Shown here: positions 13,803 to 20,681 of the stretch, in pieces
Position numbering within the stretch: position 1 is the stretch's first letter
How the letters are laid out: each line of letters starts with the position of its first letter
Source: a virus
Reading direction: 5' to 3' (one strand)
DNA length: 20,681 bases
IMG/VR virus record: IMGVR_UViG_3300028653_000065
Location: 1 to 20,681 of that record
Notes under the pieces: generated by a model
Told to the model about the DNA's origin: nothing
The model's input: only the letters and a program-made list of their open reading frames with translations
Database searches by the model: none
Program-made: the position numbers and the translations under genes

Positions 13803-14552
13803 ATGATAAAGTTTTTAATTCAAAAAATCAATAAAGAAATTAGACATGATTTTGCATTTACATTGCTTGAATCTGTAAATTATAATAATTGGTATAATCC
13901 CGCATCAAATATGCGTGTAATGTTCTTTAATACTAAAGCTGAACAAACAGATTTTGTGTTCAATGAACGATTTCATACTTATATTCCTATTGGTAGTGTT
14001 GAATTTGTATCAGCATTTTTACGACAATTTTATAATAAAGAATTAAAACCATTAAATGTTCCTGAAGAATTATTTGGTTTCGCAGGTCGTGATATACTTA
14101 ATGGTAATCAAATGTCTTTAAATGAAACTAATGTTGGTACATATTTTATTAAAAGTAATGATAAAATAAAAGGATTTACTGAAGTAATTAGAATGGACTC
14201 TAAGCATTTAGTAAATATTCCAATAGGTAATTATCAAATATCAGAATATATAATCATTGATAGTGAATGGCGTGCATTTGTGTATCAAAATAAATTAGTT
14301 GGATTACAAAACTATTTGGGAGATTTTACCATGTTCCCAAATATTAATAAAATTAATGGCATGATTAAAGCATTTAAATCAGCACCTATTGCATATACTC
14401 TTGATGTGGGTATTAGTAATTCAGATACATTTGTAGTTGAATGCAATTCTATGACAAGTGTTGGTCTTTATGGATTTTCTGACTATAGAATATTACCACA
14501 TATGTTTTATAGATGGTTTTATCAATACGTAAGAAATATTAAAAATAAATAA
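13803..14552 (+). CDS. ATP-grasp protein, R2K-like clade
   Basis: This 249-residue protein fits the R2K ATP-grasp families common in phages. Candidate nucleotide-binding Lys117 and Lys123 lie in YFIKSNDKIKGF. The segment SEYIIIDSEWRAFVYQNKLVG (148-168) gives Glu155 and Arg157, and DVGISNSDTFVVECNSM (201-217) gives Asp201, Glu213 and Asn215, the usual metal-binding acidic/Asn set. ATP-grasp enzymes join a carboxylate to an amine or thiol through an acyl phosphate. R2K members are thought to modify peptides or proteins, but the substrate is unknown. Cytoplasmic. It sits just before the small Cys/His protein and the DNA ligase. Confidence 0.72.
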   Translation: MIKFLIQKINKEIRHDFAFTLLESVNYNNWYNPASNMRVMFFNTKAEQTDFVFNERFHTYIPIGSVEFVSAFLRQFYNKELKPLNVPEELFGFAGRDILNGNQMSLNETNVGTYFIKSNDKIKGFTEVIRMDSKHLVNIPIGNYQISEYIIIDSEWRAFVYQNKLVGLQNYLGDFTMFPNINKINGMIKAFKSAPIAYTLDVGISNSDTFVVECNSMTSVGLYGFSDYRILPHMFYRWFYQYVRNIKNK

Positions 14553-14556
14553 TAAT

Positions 14557-14730
14557 ATGAAAAATAAAAATATGAATCGTTTTTGTGAATATCATGTATA
14601 TACAAAAGAAAATCCTGATGGAACTGATTGCGCAGCACATTTAGCTGAAGCAAGAGTTTTTAAATGTCCATATGACATTGAAAAGGCAAAACAAAAATGT
14701 TCGGATTATGAATCAATAAAAGATATATGA
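14557..14730 (+). CDS. Cys/His-rich small protein coupled to DNA ligase
   Basis: A 57-residue frame with Cys10, His13, Cys25, His28, Cys37 and Cys48, a density suggesting a small zinc-binding domain. The stop overlaps the DNA ligase start by 4 bp (ATGA at 14727-14730), so translation of the two is probably coupled. Met6 (14572) is another possible start. No family is recognised. Confidence 0.6.
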   Translation: MKNKNMNRFCEYHVYTKENPDGTDCAAHLAEARVFKCPYDIEKAKQKCSDYESIKDI

Positions 14731-16106
14731 AAATTAAACAGATTTTTGACGAAATTGCTAATGAATCGAGTACTAATGAGAAGATGAATATCCTTTCAAA
14801 GTATAAAGATAATGAACTTTTAGTACGAGTATTATATTTAGCTAATTCAAAACGAATTAAGTTCTATATTAAGCAAATTCCTTCACATTCTGGAAGTTTA
14901 AAAATGTCATTAACTGGTGCGCTAGATTTGTTGTCGACTTTGAGTGATAGAAGTGTTACTGGTTATGATGCAATAGCACATTTAATAAATATACTTAATT
15001 CAGTTGACCCCGATGATGGATATATTATTGAACGTATTATTGAAAAGGATTGCAAAATTGGTATGGGAACTAGAAATATCAATAAGGTGATTCCTGATTT
15101 AATAGAACGAACTGGTTATATGGGTTGTAAGCCATATTCAAAGGAATTAATTAATAAATTGTTAGCTAAAGGTACTTGTTATAGTCAAGAAAAAATGGAT
15201 GGTAGATTTGTTAATATTATTATTCAAGGTGGAGAAGTATTGAATGAATCTCGTCAAGGTGAACCAACATTATTAGATAATCCAGCATTTATGCAGGAAT
15301 TAACGCAATTAAAAGATTGTGTATTGAATGCTGAATTAACTATGGGCAAATACAATGGAATTCCAATTTCACGCTATGAAAGTAATGGAATTATTGCATC
15401 TTTAATAAGTATAGCCAATAAAAAATCTGCTGGCGATGATGTTACAAAAGATATTCAAAAACTTGAAGCTAAACATTTACCATATAGAGAAGCATTAGAT
15501 TTAATTCGAGTTACTGCTTGGGATATTTTAACTATTGATGAATATTTTACAAGGAAATGTAATAGGAAATATAAAGAAAGATTTGTAGATTTAAATTCAA
15601 CCTTACAAGGATTTAAAATGTTATCGGTTGTTGAAACTAGAGAAGTTTCTACCATTGAAGAAGTAATGGCACATTTTAATGAAATTGTTTCTCGTGGTAA
15701 TGAAGGTACTGTCGTTAAAAGTATGGATGGAGTATGGGCAGATACGAAACCTTCATATCAAGTGAAAATTAAACTGGAAATTAATTTAGATTTAAAAATT
15801 GTTGGATTTAATTATGGAACAGGAAAGAATTTAAAACTGATTTCATCACTTAATGTTGAATCCGAAGATGGTTTATTAAAAACTTCACCAACCGGAATAA
15901 ATGAAGATGATATGGAATATATTACCACTAATCAAGATAAATTATTAAATACAATTGTTGAAGTTAAATGTTCTGGTTTGTCACAAGATAGTAGGGGAAA
16001 TTATTCAGCACTTCATCCTGTTTTTAAATTACTTAGAACAGATAAGACAATTGCCAATACATTAACAGAATGTATTGAAATTAATAAATCCTCATCATTA
16101 CTATAA
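14727..16106 (+). CDS. ATP-dependent DNA ligase, T4 gp30-like
   Basis: The 459-residue protein follows T4 DNA ligase (487 residues) from end to end. The N-terminus (IFDEIANESSTNEK, then KDNELLVRVLYLA) and the C-terminus (RTDKTIANTL) both match T4-like segments. Catalytic motif I is EKMDGR with Lys156, which carries AMP. Motif III is LNAELTM (Glu203), IIIa is AWDIL (265-266), IV is EGTVVKSMDGVW (Glu326, Lys331), and V is YQVKIKL (Lys347, Lys349). An ESNGI segment (218-222) matches the SNGI of T4. It seals nicks in double-stranded DNA during replication, recombination and repair. The gene overlaps the Cys/His protein by 4 bp. Its similarity to T4 supports a T4-related replication system. Confidence 0.95.
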   Translation: MKIKQIFDEIANESSTNEKMNILSKYKDNELLVRVLYLANSKRIKFYIKQIPSHSGSLKMSLTGALDLLSTLSDRSVTGYDAIAHLINILNSVDPDDGYIIERIIEKDCKIGMGTRNINKVIPDLIERTGYMGCKPYSKELINKLLAKGTCYSQEKMDGRFVNIIIQGGEVLNESRQGEPTLLDNPAFMQELTQLKDCVLNAELTMGKYNGIPISRYESNGIIASLISIANKKSAGDDVTKDIQKLEAKHLPYREALDLIRVTAWDILTIDEYFTRKCNRKYKERFVDLNSTLQGFKMLSVVETREVSTIEEVMAHFNEIVSRGNEGTVVKSMDGVWADTKPSYQVKIKLEINLDLKIVGFNYGTGKNLKLISSLNVESEDGLLKTSPTGINEDDMEYITTNQDKLLNTIVEVKCSGLSQDSRGNYSALHPVFKLLRTDKTIANTLTECIEINKSSSLL

Positions 16107-16121
16107 TTAATTAAAAATATT

Positions 16122-16337
16122 ATGATAAAATTTTTAAAAGAAAATGGTTATCCAATGACAATATTTATTGAAACTTCAAAAATAATAGACCTTGAAAATG
16201 AATTTAATGAATTCGAATCAATAGTTACTGATAAAAAAAGTAATGAAATATTAAGATTTAGTCATCATAATTTACGTGATAGAATTCATTGGGTATCTGG
16301 ATTCTTCACTGCATTAAGAATGAATAATGGAAATTAA
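16122..16337 (+). CDS. Small protein of unknown function
   Basis: A 71-residue soluble protein not recognised. It has a strand (MTIFIETSKI), an acidic stretch (DLENEFNEFES) and a basic, His-rich end (RFSHHNLRDRIHW). It starts 15 bp after the DNA ligase and overlaps the next gene by 11 bp, so all are likely in one transcript. Confidence 0.6.
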   Translation: MIKFLKENGYPMTIFIETSKIIDLENEFNEFESIVTDKKSNEILRFSHHNLRDRIHWVSGFFTALRMNNGN

Positions 16338-16617
16338 AGGAACTTATAAATTAATATATAGCGTAGATAAACATGAAGAAGAATTACGAGTTGATGTTGA
16401 ATTAAAACCAAACGAATTTCCATTAAAACCTTTTCAAAATGTTTATCGTGGCATTGCTTATGTAAACGGTTCAATATATAATGGAATTGATATTTCTCAT
16501 TCAGTAAATGCTAAATTTGCTGCAGAAGAAATTGGTTTAAATTTAAAAGAAGAATTAAAGAAAAATTTGCGACAAGAAGGTAAAAGTTTTAGATTAAAAA
16601 AAGAAGAAATAAAATGA
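16327..16617 (+). CDS. Small protein of unknown function, upstream of the sigma-like gene
   Basis: A 96-residue protein with a beta-rich N-terminal half (KGTYKLIYSV, ELRVDVELK, GIAYVNGSIYNGIDI) and a basic helical C-terminus (AAEEIGLNLKEELKKNLRQEGK). It may bind nucleic acid or a partner protein through the basic tail, but no family is seen. It overlaps the previous gene by 11 bp and the next by 4 bp (ATGA), linking its synthesis to the gp55-like protein. Confidence 0.62.
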   Translation: MEIKGTYKLIYSVDKHEEELRVDVELKPNEFPLKPFQNVYRGIAYVNGSIYNGIDISHSVNAKFAAEEIGLNLKEELKKNLRQEGKSFRLKKEEIK

Positions 16618-16931
16618 TAAATGAAGAATTTAAAGAACGGTTATTAAAAGAAATAATTCTTTGTAAAGAATTAAAAGAACTTACTATTGAAATTAAAGAT
16701 TTGTTTTTCGAACTAATTAATAGTGAAATCGAAAAACGAGATATGAAAAGATTTAAATTAAATGAAGAAGAAAAAATTATTTTCGAAAATAATGCATATA
16801 TTGCATGTAATAATAATGCATTAAAATTTAACTCAAATAAAACTAATAATGCATATGCATATGTAGTAACAATTATTAGATGTTCTTTTTCAGATACAAT
16901 TGTAAAAAGAAGAAAAGGTCTTGAAATTTAA
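16614..16931 (+). CDS. Probable gp55-like late transcription sigma factor
   Basis: This 105-residue protein resembles the core of phage T4 gp55, a short sigma-70 relative with region-2-like sequence. The key block is about 64-101: an Ala-x-x-x-Cys-x-x-x-Ala-Leu-x-Phe run, a NAYAYVVT segment, then IRCSFSDTIVKRRK. In T4 it aligns to AS-x4-LHNF, NPHAYITQA, then FNAFVQRIKKERK. The N-terminal helices (KELKELTIEIKDLFFELI) match the start of gp55. T4 gp55 is about 185 residues and binds core RNA polymerase and, by its C-terminus, the sliding clamp. This one stops soon after region 2, so the clamp-binding end is missing. Its start overlaps the previous stop (ATGA). Confidence 0.62.
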   Translation: MINEEFKERLLKEIILCKELKELTIEIKDLFFELINSEIEKRDMKRFKLNEEEKIIFENNAYIACNNNALKFNSNKTNNAYAYVVTIIRCSFSDTIVKRRKGLEI

Positions 16932-16956
16932 AACTAAAATAATTTTAATATAAAAT

Positions 16957-17961
16957 ATGAAAAGTTTTACTGAAATTGGTCAATATCGACAAGTAGTTAG
17001 AGAAGTTAAATCACATCATGATTATACTGGTAAAGATGAAAATGGCGATGCCATATATAGTCATACATCTCCATATCCAGTATTAACATTTCGTGGTACA
17101 GTTAAATTGCATGGAACTAATAGTTCTATTGTTAAATACATTAATGATGGTCAGATTAAATATGATTTTCAAAGTAGAGAAAGAATAATAGATTTGACCG
17201 GAAAAGATGGCGATAATTGTGGTTTCATGAGAGAATTTCAAAAAAAAGATTATCAAAAACTTTTTGATGATATTGATTGTAAATCATCAATTGCAATTTT
17301 TGGCGAATGGTGTGGAAATGGTATTCAAAAGGGCGTTGCAATTGTAGAATTGCCAAAAATGTTTGTAATATTTGCGGTTAAAATCGATGATGTATATCAA
17401 GATATGAATAGCTTCAAACATTTAAAAAATGAAGAACAAAATATTTACAATATTTTACAATTTCCTACATTTTCAATTGATATTGATTTTAACAATCCTG
17501 AATTAATTCAAAATAAATTGGTTGAATTAACCACTAATGTTGAAAAAGAATGCCCTGTTGCTAAACAATTTGGTATTACTGGTATTGGAGAAGGAATTGT
17601 TTGGGAACACATCAATGGCAATGAAAGATATATTTTTAAAGTTAAAGGTGAAAAACATCAAAATAGTAAAGTAAAAACTCTCACAACAGTTAATGTTGAA
17701 GAAATTGAAAACATTAAAACATTTGTTGAATATGCAGTAACTGAAAATAGATTATTGCAAGGAATTGATAAAATGAGAGAACTTGGTTTACCTATTGAAA
17801 GTAAAACCACTGGTGATTATTTAAGATGGGTTTATAATGATGTTATTAAAGAAGAAAGTGATACTATTGCAGAAAATAATATTGATGTAAAGAAAATAGG
17901 TTCTGCAATTTCAGCAAAAGCCAGAATGTTTTGGTTAAATTATTTAAACACACATTTATAA
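16957..17961 (+). CDS. RNA ligase, T4 Rnl2-like
   Basis: At 334 residues the protein has the length of T4 RNA ligase 2. Motif I is TVKLHGTNSS with Lys50 as the AMP-bearing residue (KxHG). Motif III is FGEWCGNGIQKG (Glu117), which matches the FGE-x-x-G-x-GIQK pattern of Rnl2. Motif IV is GEGIVWE (Glu212), and motif V is IFKVKGEKHQ (Lys228, Lys230). A C-terminal helical domain (about 245-334), the part needed for nick recognition in Rnl2, is present. The enzyme seals 3'-OH/5'-phosphate nicks in double-stranded RNA. With the two HAD phosphatases it could repair host-inflicted RNA breaks such as cleaved tRNA. It lies 25 bp after the gp55-like gene. Confidence 0.93.
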   Translation: MKSFTEIGQYRQVVREVKSHHDYTGKDENGDAIYSHTSPYPVLTFRGTVKLHGTNSSIVKYINDGQIKYDFQSRERIIDLTGKDGDNCGFMREFQKKDYQKLFDDIDCKSSIAIFGEWCGNGIQKGVAIVELPKMFVIFAVKIDDVYQDMNSFKHLKNEEQNIYNILQFPTFSIDIDFNNPELIQNKLVELTTNVEKECPVAKQFGITGIGEGIVWEHINGNERYIFKVKGEKHQNSKVKTLTTVNVEEIENIKTFVEYAVTENRLLQGIDKMRELGLPIESKTTGDYLRWVYNDVIKEESDTIAENNIDVKKIGSAISAKARMFWLNYLNTHL

Positions 17962-18003
17962 TGGAAAAAAAATTAATTAAATCAAATATAAAAAAGTAAT
18001 ATT

Positions 18004-18477
18004 ATGAAAAAAACATTATTAACAATTATGATTCTATCACTTTCATTAGTGGTAATGGCACAAAATCCTTTTAAGTATTTTTTTAAATCGAATAATGAGA
18101 TTGAAACTAGTACCAATACTTTAAAATCGGGAATGCTCAATACAACTCCAGTTCCAATCCCACAATGGTTTTTTAAATTAGATGGGTCAGTATCTCTTTT
18201 AAGATTTCAGTATGTTGGAGGTACGCAAGGAGTAGAAGTAAGTACTTTCAAAATGGTTGGATTGGGAGTTTCTTATCAAGAAATTAAAATTATAAATAGC
18301 AAAAATTATGCCGATTTAACATTAAAGATTTTACTTGATTTACCTACAATAAATAATGAAAAAATGGGCGGATGTTTTGGAGTATCTTTATGGGATAATA
18401 AAATTGGTGCAATCATTGGTTATACTGTAGATGAAAAATATCCTTTTCTGGGCATAAACGGTAGTTATAACTTTTAA
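18004..18477 (+). CDS. Secreted probable outer-membrane beta-barrel protein
   Basis: A 157-residue protein with a typical signal peptide (residues 1-19, ending VVMAQ). The mature part begins with NPFKYFFK and then has alternating strand-like segments (FKLDGSVSLLRFQYVGG, MVGLGVSYQEIKI, YADLTLKILLDL, GGCFGVSLWDNKIGAIIGY) and ends in GINGSYNF; a terminal Phe is common in outer-membrane barrels. It is thus likely an outer-membrane or periplasmic protein of the infected host. No family is recognised. It follows the RNA ligase by 42 bp and ends before a 152-bp gap with no clear gene. Confidence 0.65.
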   Translation: MKKTLLTIMILSLSLVVMAQNPFKYFFKSNNEIETSTNTLKSGMLNTTPVPIPQWFFKLDGSVSLLRFQYVGGTQGVEVSTFKMVGLGVSYQEIKIINSKNYADLTLKILLDLPTINNEKMGGCFGVSLWDNKIGAIIGYTVDEKYPFLGINGSYNF

Positions 18478-18629
18478 ATATTTTATAAATAATTAACGCA
18501 ATTAAAAAAATAAAAAATTATAAAAATATTATACTTAATTATCAAGGATACTAACATCATTATTTTCATTTTAACATATAATTAATCCTTCTTCCTTTTC
18601 AAAAAAGTATTTATAATAAACTGTTTATT

Positions 18630-18911
18630 ATGAATGCTGTATCGTCAATTATCGCAAACATTAGTTTAAAGAAAATAGTAGACTTAATGGCTGTTTATAT
18701 TCATGAACAAGCGTTAGAAATTCGAAAAGAAAATAATATTGAAGATGGTCATATAAAAATATATTCCGATTATGTCGTTTACCCAACAAATAATAATGAA
18801 TATTATGCCTTTCATTATGTCGTTCATGTTGATAATCAAAGTGAAAGGTTTTTCATAGTATCTTGGACTCCTTCAACAGAAGATGAATTCTTAGACTCAA
18901 TTAAATATTAA
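18630..18911 (+). CDS. Small soluble protein of unknown function
   Basis: A 93-residue protein starting with a helical segment (residues 5-35, MNAVSSIIANISLKK then VDLMAVYIHEQALEIRKE) followed by a beta-rich part (IKIYSDYVVYP, EYYAFHYVVHV, SERFFIVSWTP). No signal peptide or catalytic motif is seen. The 152-bp gap before it (18478-18629) is AT-rich and shows no TAnnTTTG box or strong hairpin, so its promoter is unknown. Its stop codon is followed at once by a TATATTTG box. Confidence 0.65.
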   Translation: MNAVSSIIANISLKKIVDLMAVYIHEQALEIRKENNIEDGHIKIYSDYVVYPTNNNEYYAFHYVVHVDNQSERFFIVSWTPSTEDEFLDSIKY

Positions 18912-18914
18912 CCG

Positions 18915-18922
18915 TATATTTG
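18915..18922 (+). promoter_or_regulatory. TATATTTG box, possible upstream promoter
   Basis: A TAnnTTTG match (TATATTTG) begins 4 bases after the stop of the 18630 gene. No -33 TTG lies at the right distance, so support is weak. If active, it would give the 19006 gene a leader of about 80 bases, in tandem with the promoter at 18957-18984. Confidence 0.35.
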
Positions 18923-18956
18923 TAACATTATTTATTTTTTTTCGTAATATATAGTA

Positions 18957-18984
18957 TTGTTATTGAAATATTTATTTATCTTTG
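18957..18984 (+). promoter_or_regulatory. Bacteroidota-type promoter for the 19006 gene
   Basis: TTG (18957-18959), 17 bases, then TATCTTTG (18977-18984), within the accepted TTG-N17-23-TAnnTTTG range. The box is followed by TCAAAC exactly as in the promoter at 12491-12521, and the ATG is at 19006. Confidence 0.77.
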
Positions 18985-19005
18985 TCAAACAAAAAATAAA
19001 ATGAA

Positions 19006-19896
19006 ATGAGAAAAGCATCTTGTGATAATGGAATAATCATTCATGAAAATAAATTTATTGGTATTTCGCTTGGTTATGATTATTGTGCAGAACATGAGGG
19101 CGGTATTAAAGGAATAAAACGTATTGTTGGAATTCCAGAATCCTCCAAAGAAAATATTGGTGTTAAAAGTCGTAGCATAACCATTTGTCCAAAAAATCTT
19201 ATTTTCAAAGAAGAAATTGATGGTAAAGAAAAATATGCAACACTTATAATTGCATATATGGGATGGAATGAAGAAATTGATGAAGGTCTTCCACATGACC
19301 TAATAAATTATAAGGATGATATAAAATGGAATATTAAATGGAGTAAAGGTAATCCTAATAGCGAGAAAAAAGACCAATTAATTACTGCATGGGATGAAAA
19401 TAGTTTTGGTATTGCAGTAATGGGTGAAAAAGAAGTTAGCTATCTTAAAGAACTTCATAAAGCATTTCAAAATAAAAATATTACAATTGCCAGATTAAAT
19501 TTTGGCGGTATAAATCCTTTTAGTAATGCAAGTCTATCTATATTAATAGCTGACCGTTTACCACAGATTGCATTAGATGGTTTTCTTCATTCCGATAAAG
19601 AACTTTATGACCGTGAAGATTATGAAGAAAAAATTGGTATGAAAGAAATAATCAAAAAATATGGCAATAAAAACGGTAATAAATATTTCTTGGCTTGTAG
19701 TCCTAAATGGATTGATTATGATAATGTGGATGCTCGTGAAAAAACTAAAACAGAATTAAAAACCGAGTATGACATCCGATATTGGATTAATTATAGTGAT
19801 GATGATAATAATTTTGGCTGGTATACCGTTGAAGAAATTAGAAAATGGTTAACAACGCCTAATTTACATCTTGTACAAATTAGAAAAAGAAAATGA
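19006..19896 (+). CDS. Protein of unknown function, 296 residues
   Basis: Not recognised. The protein appears soluble and built of two or three alpha/beta parts. An N-terminal beta-rich segment (about 1-110) includes YDYCAEHEGG and ends in IIAYMGWNEEIDEGLPHDLI. A middle segment (about 126-185) reads WDENSFGIAVMGEKEVSYLKEL, then IARLNFGGINPFSNASLSILIADRLP. A C-terminal part (about 200-296) has FLACSPKWIDYD, a Lys/Glu helix and a basic tail KRK. Cys at 6, 27, 61 and 230 are too scattered to suggest a zinc site. It has its own promoter 20 bp upstream. Its stop overlaps the start of the next small membrane gene by 4 bp. Confidence 0.72.
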   Translation: MRKASCDNGIIIHENKFIGISLGYDYCAEHEGGIKGIKRIVGIPESSKENIGVKSRSITICPKNLIFKEEIDGKEKYATLIIAYMGWNEEIDEGLPHDLINYKDDIKWNIKWSKGNPNSEKKDQLITAWDENSFGIAVMGEKEVSYLKELHKAFQNKNITIARLNFGGINPFSNASLSILIADRLPQIALDGFLHSDKELYDREDYEEKIGMKEIIKKYGNKNGNKYFLACSPKWIDYDNVDAREKTKTELKTEYDIRYWINYSDDDNNFGWYTVEEIRKWLTTPNLHLVQIRKRK

Positions 19897-20009
19897 ATGT
19901 AATTGATGATATTTTTAAAATTCTTTTTCTTGTTATTATATTTGTACTATTACTGTATGTGGGACATGTAATTAAACATGAAAAAGAAAAAAAAATTAAA
20001 TTGAAATAA
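19893..20009 (+). CDS. 38-residue single-span membrane peptide
   Basis: A short frame starts on the ATGA that ends the 296-residue protein and codes for one hydrophobic helix (residues about 8-23, FKILFLVIIFVLLLYVG) followed by a basic tail (HVIKHEKEKKIKLK). The 4-bp overlap and the membrane-plus-basic-tail layout support a real coupled gene. Its role is unknown. Confidence 0.58.
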   Translation: MNVIDDIFKILFLVIIFVLLLYVGHVIKHEKEKKIKLK

Positions 20010-20013
20010 ACAA

Positions 20014-20580
20014 ATGGAAGAAGAAAAAGTATTGGAATATAGAATGTATTTCTTTGTGCCTTATAATGTTAGCGAGATACAAAAAAGTTTACAAGCCGGG
20101 CATTCGGCATTAGAATATGCTCAAAGATATGGTCAATCAGAAGAATTTAAGAATTTTATGAATGATAAAACTTGGATTATCTTAAATGGCGGTACAACTA
20201 ATGATGAAAGGGATTTTAATGAAATTGCATTAGGAACTCTAAATCAAATTGCTGATGGTTTATTGGAGAATGATATACAATTCTCATATTTTCGTGAACC
20301 AGACCTTAATAATGCACTTACTGCAGTTTGTTTCATTTGTGATGAAAGAGTATTTAACGGAAAAGATTATCCAGATTTTGTGGATTATATTCTTGATATC
20401 AAAATGTATACCAAAACAGAAGCAGCAACACCCGCAGAAAATATGATTATGTTAAAAATAAAAACTAATGAAGAATTAATAATAATGTTTCCAGAATATT
20501 ATAAAGAATGGGTGCGCTTTATTGGTGGAATTAAGAATGTATTTCTACGTGAATTAATTAAAGATAAAAAATTAGCATAA
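20014..20580 (+). CDS. PTH2-fold-like phage protein
   Basis: This 188-residue soluble protein has two segments recalling the peptidyl-tRNA hydrolase 2 fold as seen in phage proteins: VPYNVSEIQKSLQAGHSALEYAQRYG (about 15-39), comparable to the QxGHA-like helix start, and FREPDLNNALTAVCF (93-107), comparable to the xEPD-x-x-x-x-LTA strand. PTH2 enzymes free tRNA from stalled peptidyl-tRNA, but many phage relatives have unproven activity. The C-terminal third (about 130-188) is helical and not assigned. It begins 4 bp after the 38-residue membrane gene. Confidence 0.55.
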   Translation: MEEEKVLEYRMYFFVPYNVSEIQKSLQAGHSALEYAQRYGQSEEFKNFMNDKTWIILNGGTTNDERDFNEIALGTLNQIADGLLENDIQFSYFREPDLNNALTAVCFICDERVFNGKDYPDFVDYILDIKMYTKTEAATPAENMIMLKIKTNEELIIMFPEYYKEWVRFIGGIKNVFLRELIKDKKLA

Positions 20581-20617
20581 ATAACAAATAAAATTAACTT
20601 TTAAATAAATTATTAAT

Positions 20618-20681
20618 ATGGAAAAAGAAATAAAGATTAACGTACCTGATGGGTTTGAAATTGATAAAGATAATTCTACTT
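20618..20681 (+). CDS. Start of a gene cut by the window edge
   Basis: An ATG after an AT-rich leader opens a frame that runs off the right edge after 21 codons, beginning MEKEIKINVPDGFEIDKDNS. This N-terminal pattern (KIxVPxGxEIDxxNST) recurs at the start of small proteins in Bacteroidota phages and mobile DNA, from memory. Function is unknown and the rest of the gene is outside the window. Confidence 0.6.
   Translation, partial: MEKEIKINVPDGFEIDKDNST

Noticed and set aside
17961-17999. 12-codon frame after the RNA ligase
   Set aside because: Too short, made almost wholly of Lys, Ile and Asn codons, with no supporting signal.
18985-19296. Minus-strand 103-codon frame rich in Phe and Asn
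   Set aside because: It is antisense to the 296-residue gene, which has its own promoter and balanced composition.
1-20681. Possibility that the window is ordinary bacterial chromosome
   Set aside because: T4-like ligase, Rnl2 ligase, gp55-like and R2K proteins with dense, short unknown genes favour a phage; an integrated or chimeric origin of the 8340-12425 part remains possible.
1-20681. CRISPR arrays, tRNA genes, insertion sequences
   Set aside because: No regularly spaced repeats, cloverleaf with a T-arm, or transposase were found by eye.

Overview
The window looks like part of a large, very AT-rich bacteriophage genome from a Bacteroidota host. The phage evidence is an ATP-dependent DNA ligase close to T4 gp30 along its length, an Rnl2-type RNA ligase, a probable gp55-like late sigma factor, an R2K-type ATP-grasp protein, two HAD proteins of the Swiss-Army-Knife RNA-repair type, two DnaQ-fold exonucleases, a phage-type HD alarmone-hydrolase homologue and a PTH2-like phage protein. 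They sit among many short, tightly packed unknown genes. The host evidence is a set of TTG/TTTG-N17-20-TAnnTTTG promoters (the Bacteroidota primary-sigma consensus), the absence of obvious Shine-Dalgarno sequences, lipoproteins with CKKD-type export signals, and an OmpA protein with a Bacteroidota-style barrel. I saw no tRNA, CRISPR array or transposase.

Left part (1-8130). A partial exonuclease gene enters from the left on the plus strand. All later genes up to 8112 are on the minus strand. Reading in their direction, a seven-gene run starts at an almost leaderless promoter at 8117-8124: HD hydrolase, HAD phosphatase, large multi-pass membrane protein, two smaller membrane proteins, DEDDh exonuclease, small unknown. 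It ends at a strong hairpin terminator at 3931-3959. After it come a coiled-coil lipoprotein, an unknown protein, a GNAT-like protein with its own promoter, a structured gap of about 260 bp, a secreted lytic transglycosylase and an overlapping small gene.

Middle part (8131-12555). A divergent intergenic region with a spaced direct repeat and a small palindrome leads into a plus-strand cassette that resembles host envelope genes: a surface lipoprotein with three InlB-type B-repeats and a DUF3494 (ice-binding-like) domain, an OmpA-family protein, a 34-residue membrane peptide, a second DUF3494 lipoprotein, an lmo0937/DUF5670 membrane peptide and a Thivi_2564-type membrane peptide. A 14-bp-stem terminator closes it, and the terminator T-tract is also the -33 element of the next promoter. 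This unit is the best candidate for something undescribed: an apparent envelope-remodelling or stress cassette carried by a phage.

Right part (12556-20681). A plus-strand phage block holds HAD phosphatase, small proteins, ATP-grasp, a Cys/His-rich 57-residue protein coupled to the DNA ligase, two small unknowns, the gp55-like protein, the RNA ligase and a secreted probable outer-membrane protein. Separately transcribed genes of unknown function and the PTH2-like protein follow. Many neighbours overlap by 4 bp (ATGA) or a little more, so translational coupling is likely. Host takeover themes recur: nucleic-acid repair, late transcription, alarmone removal and envelope change.
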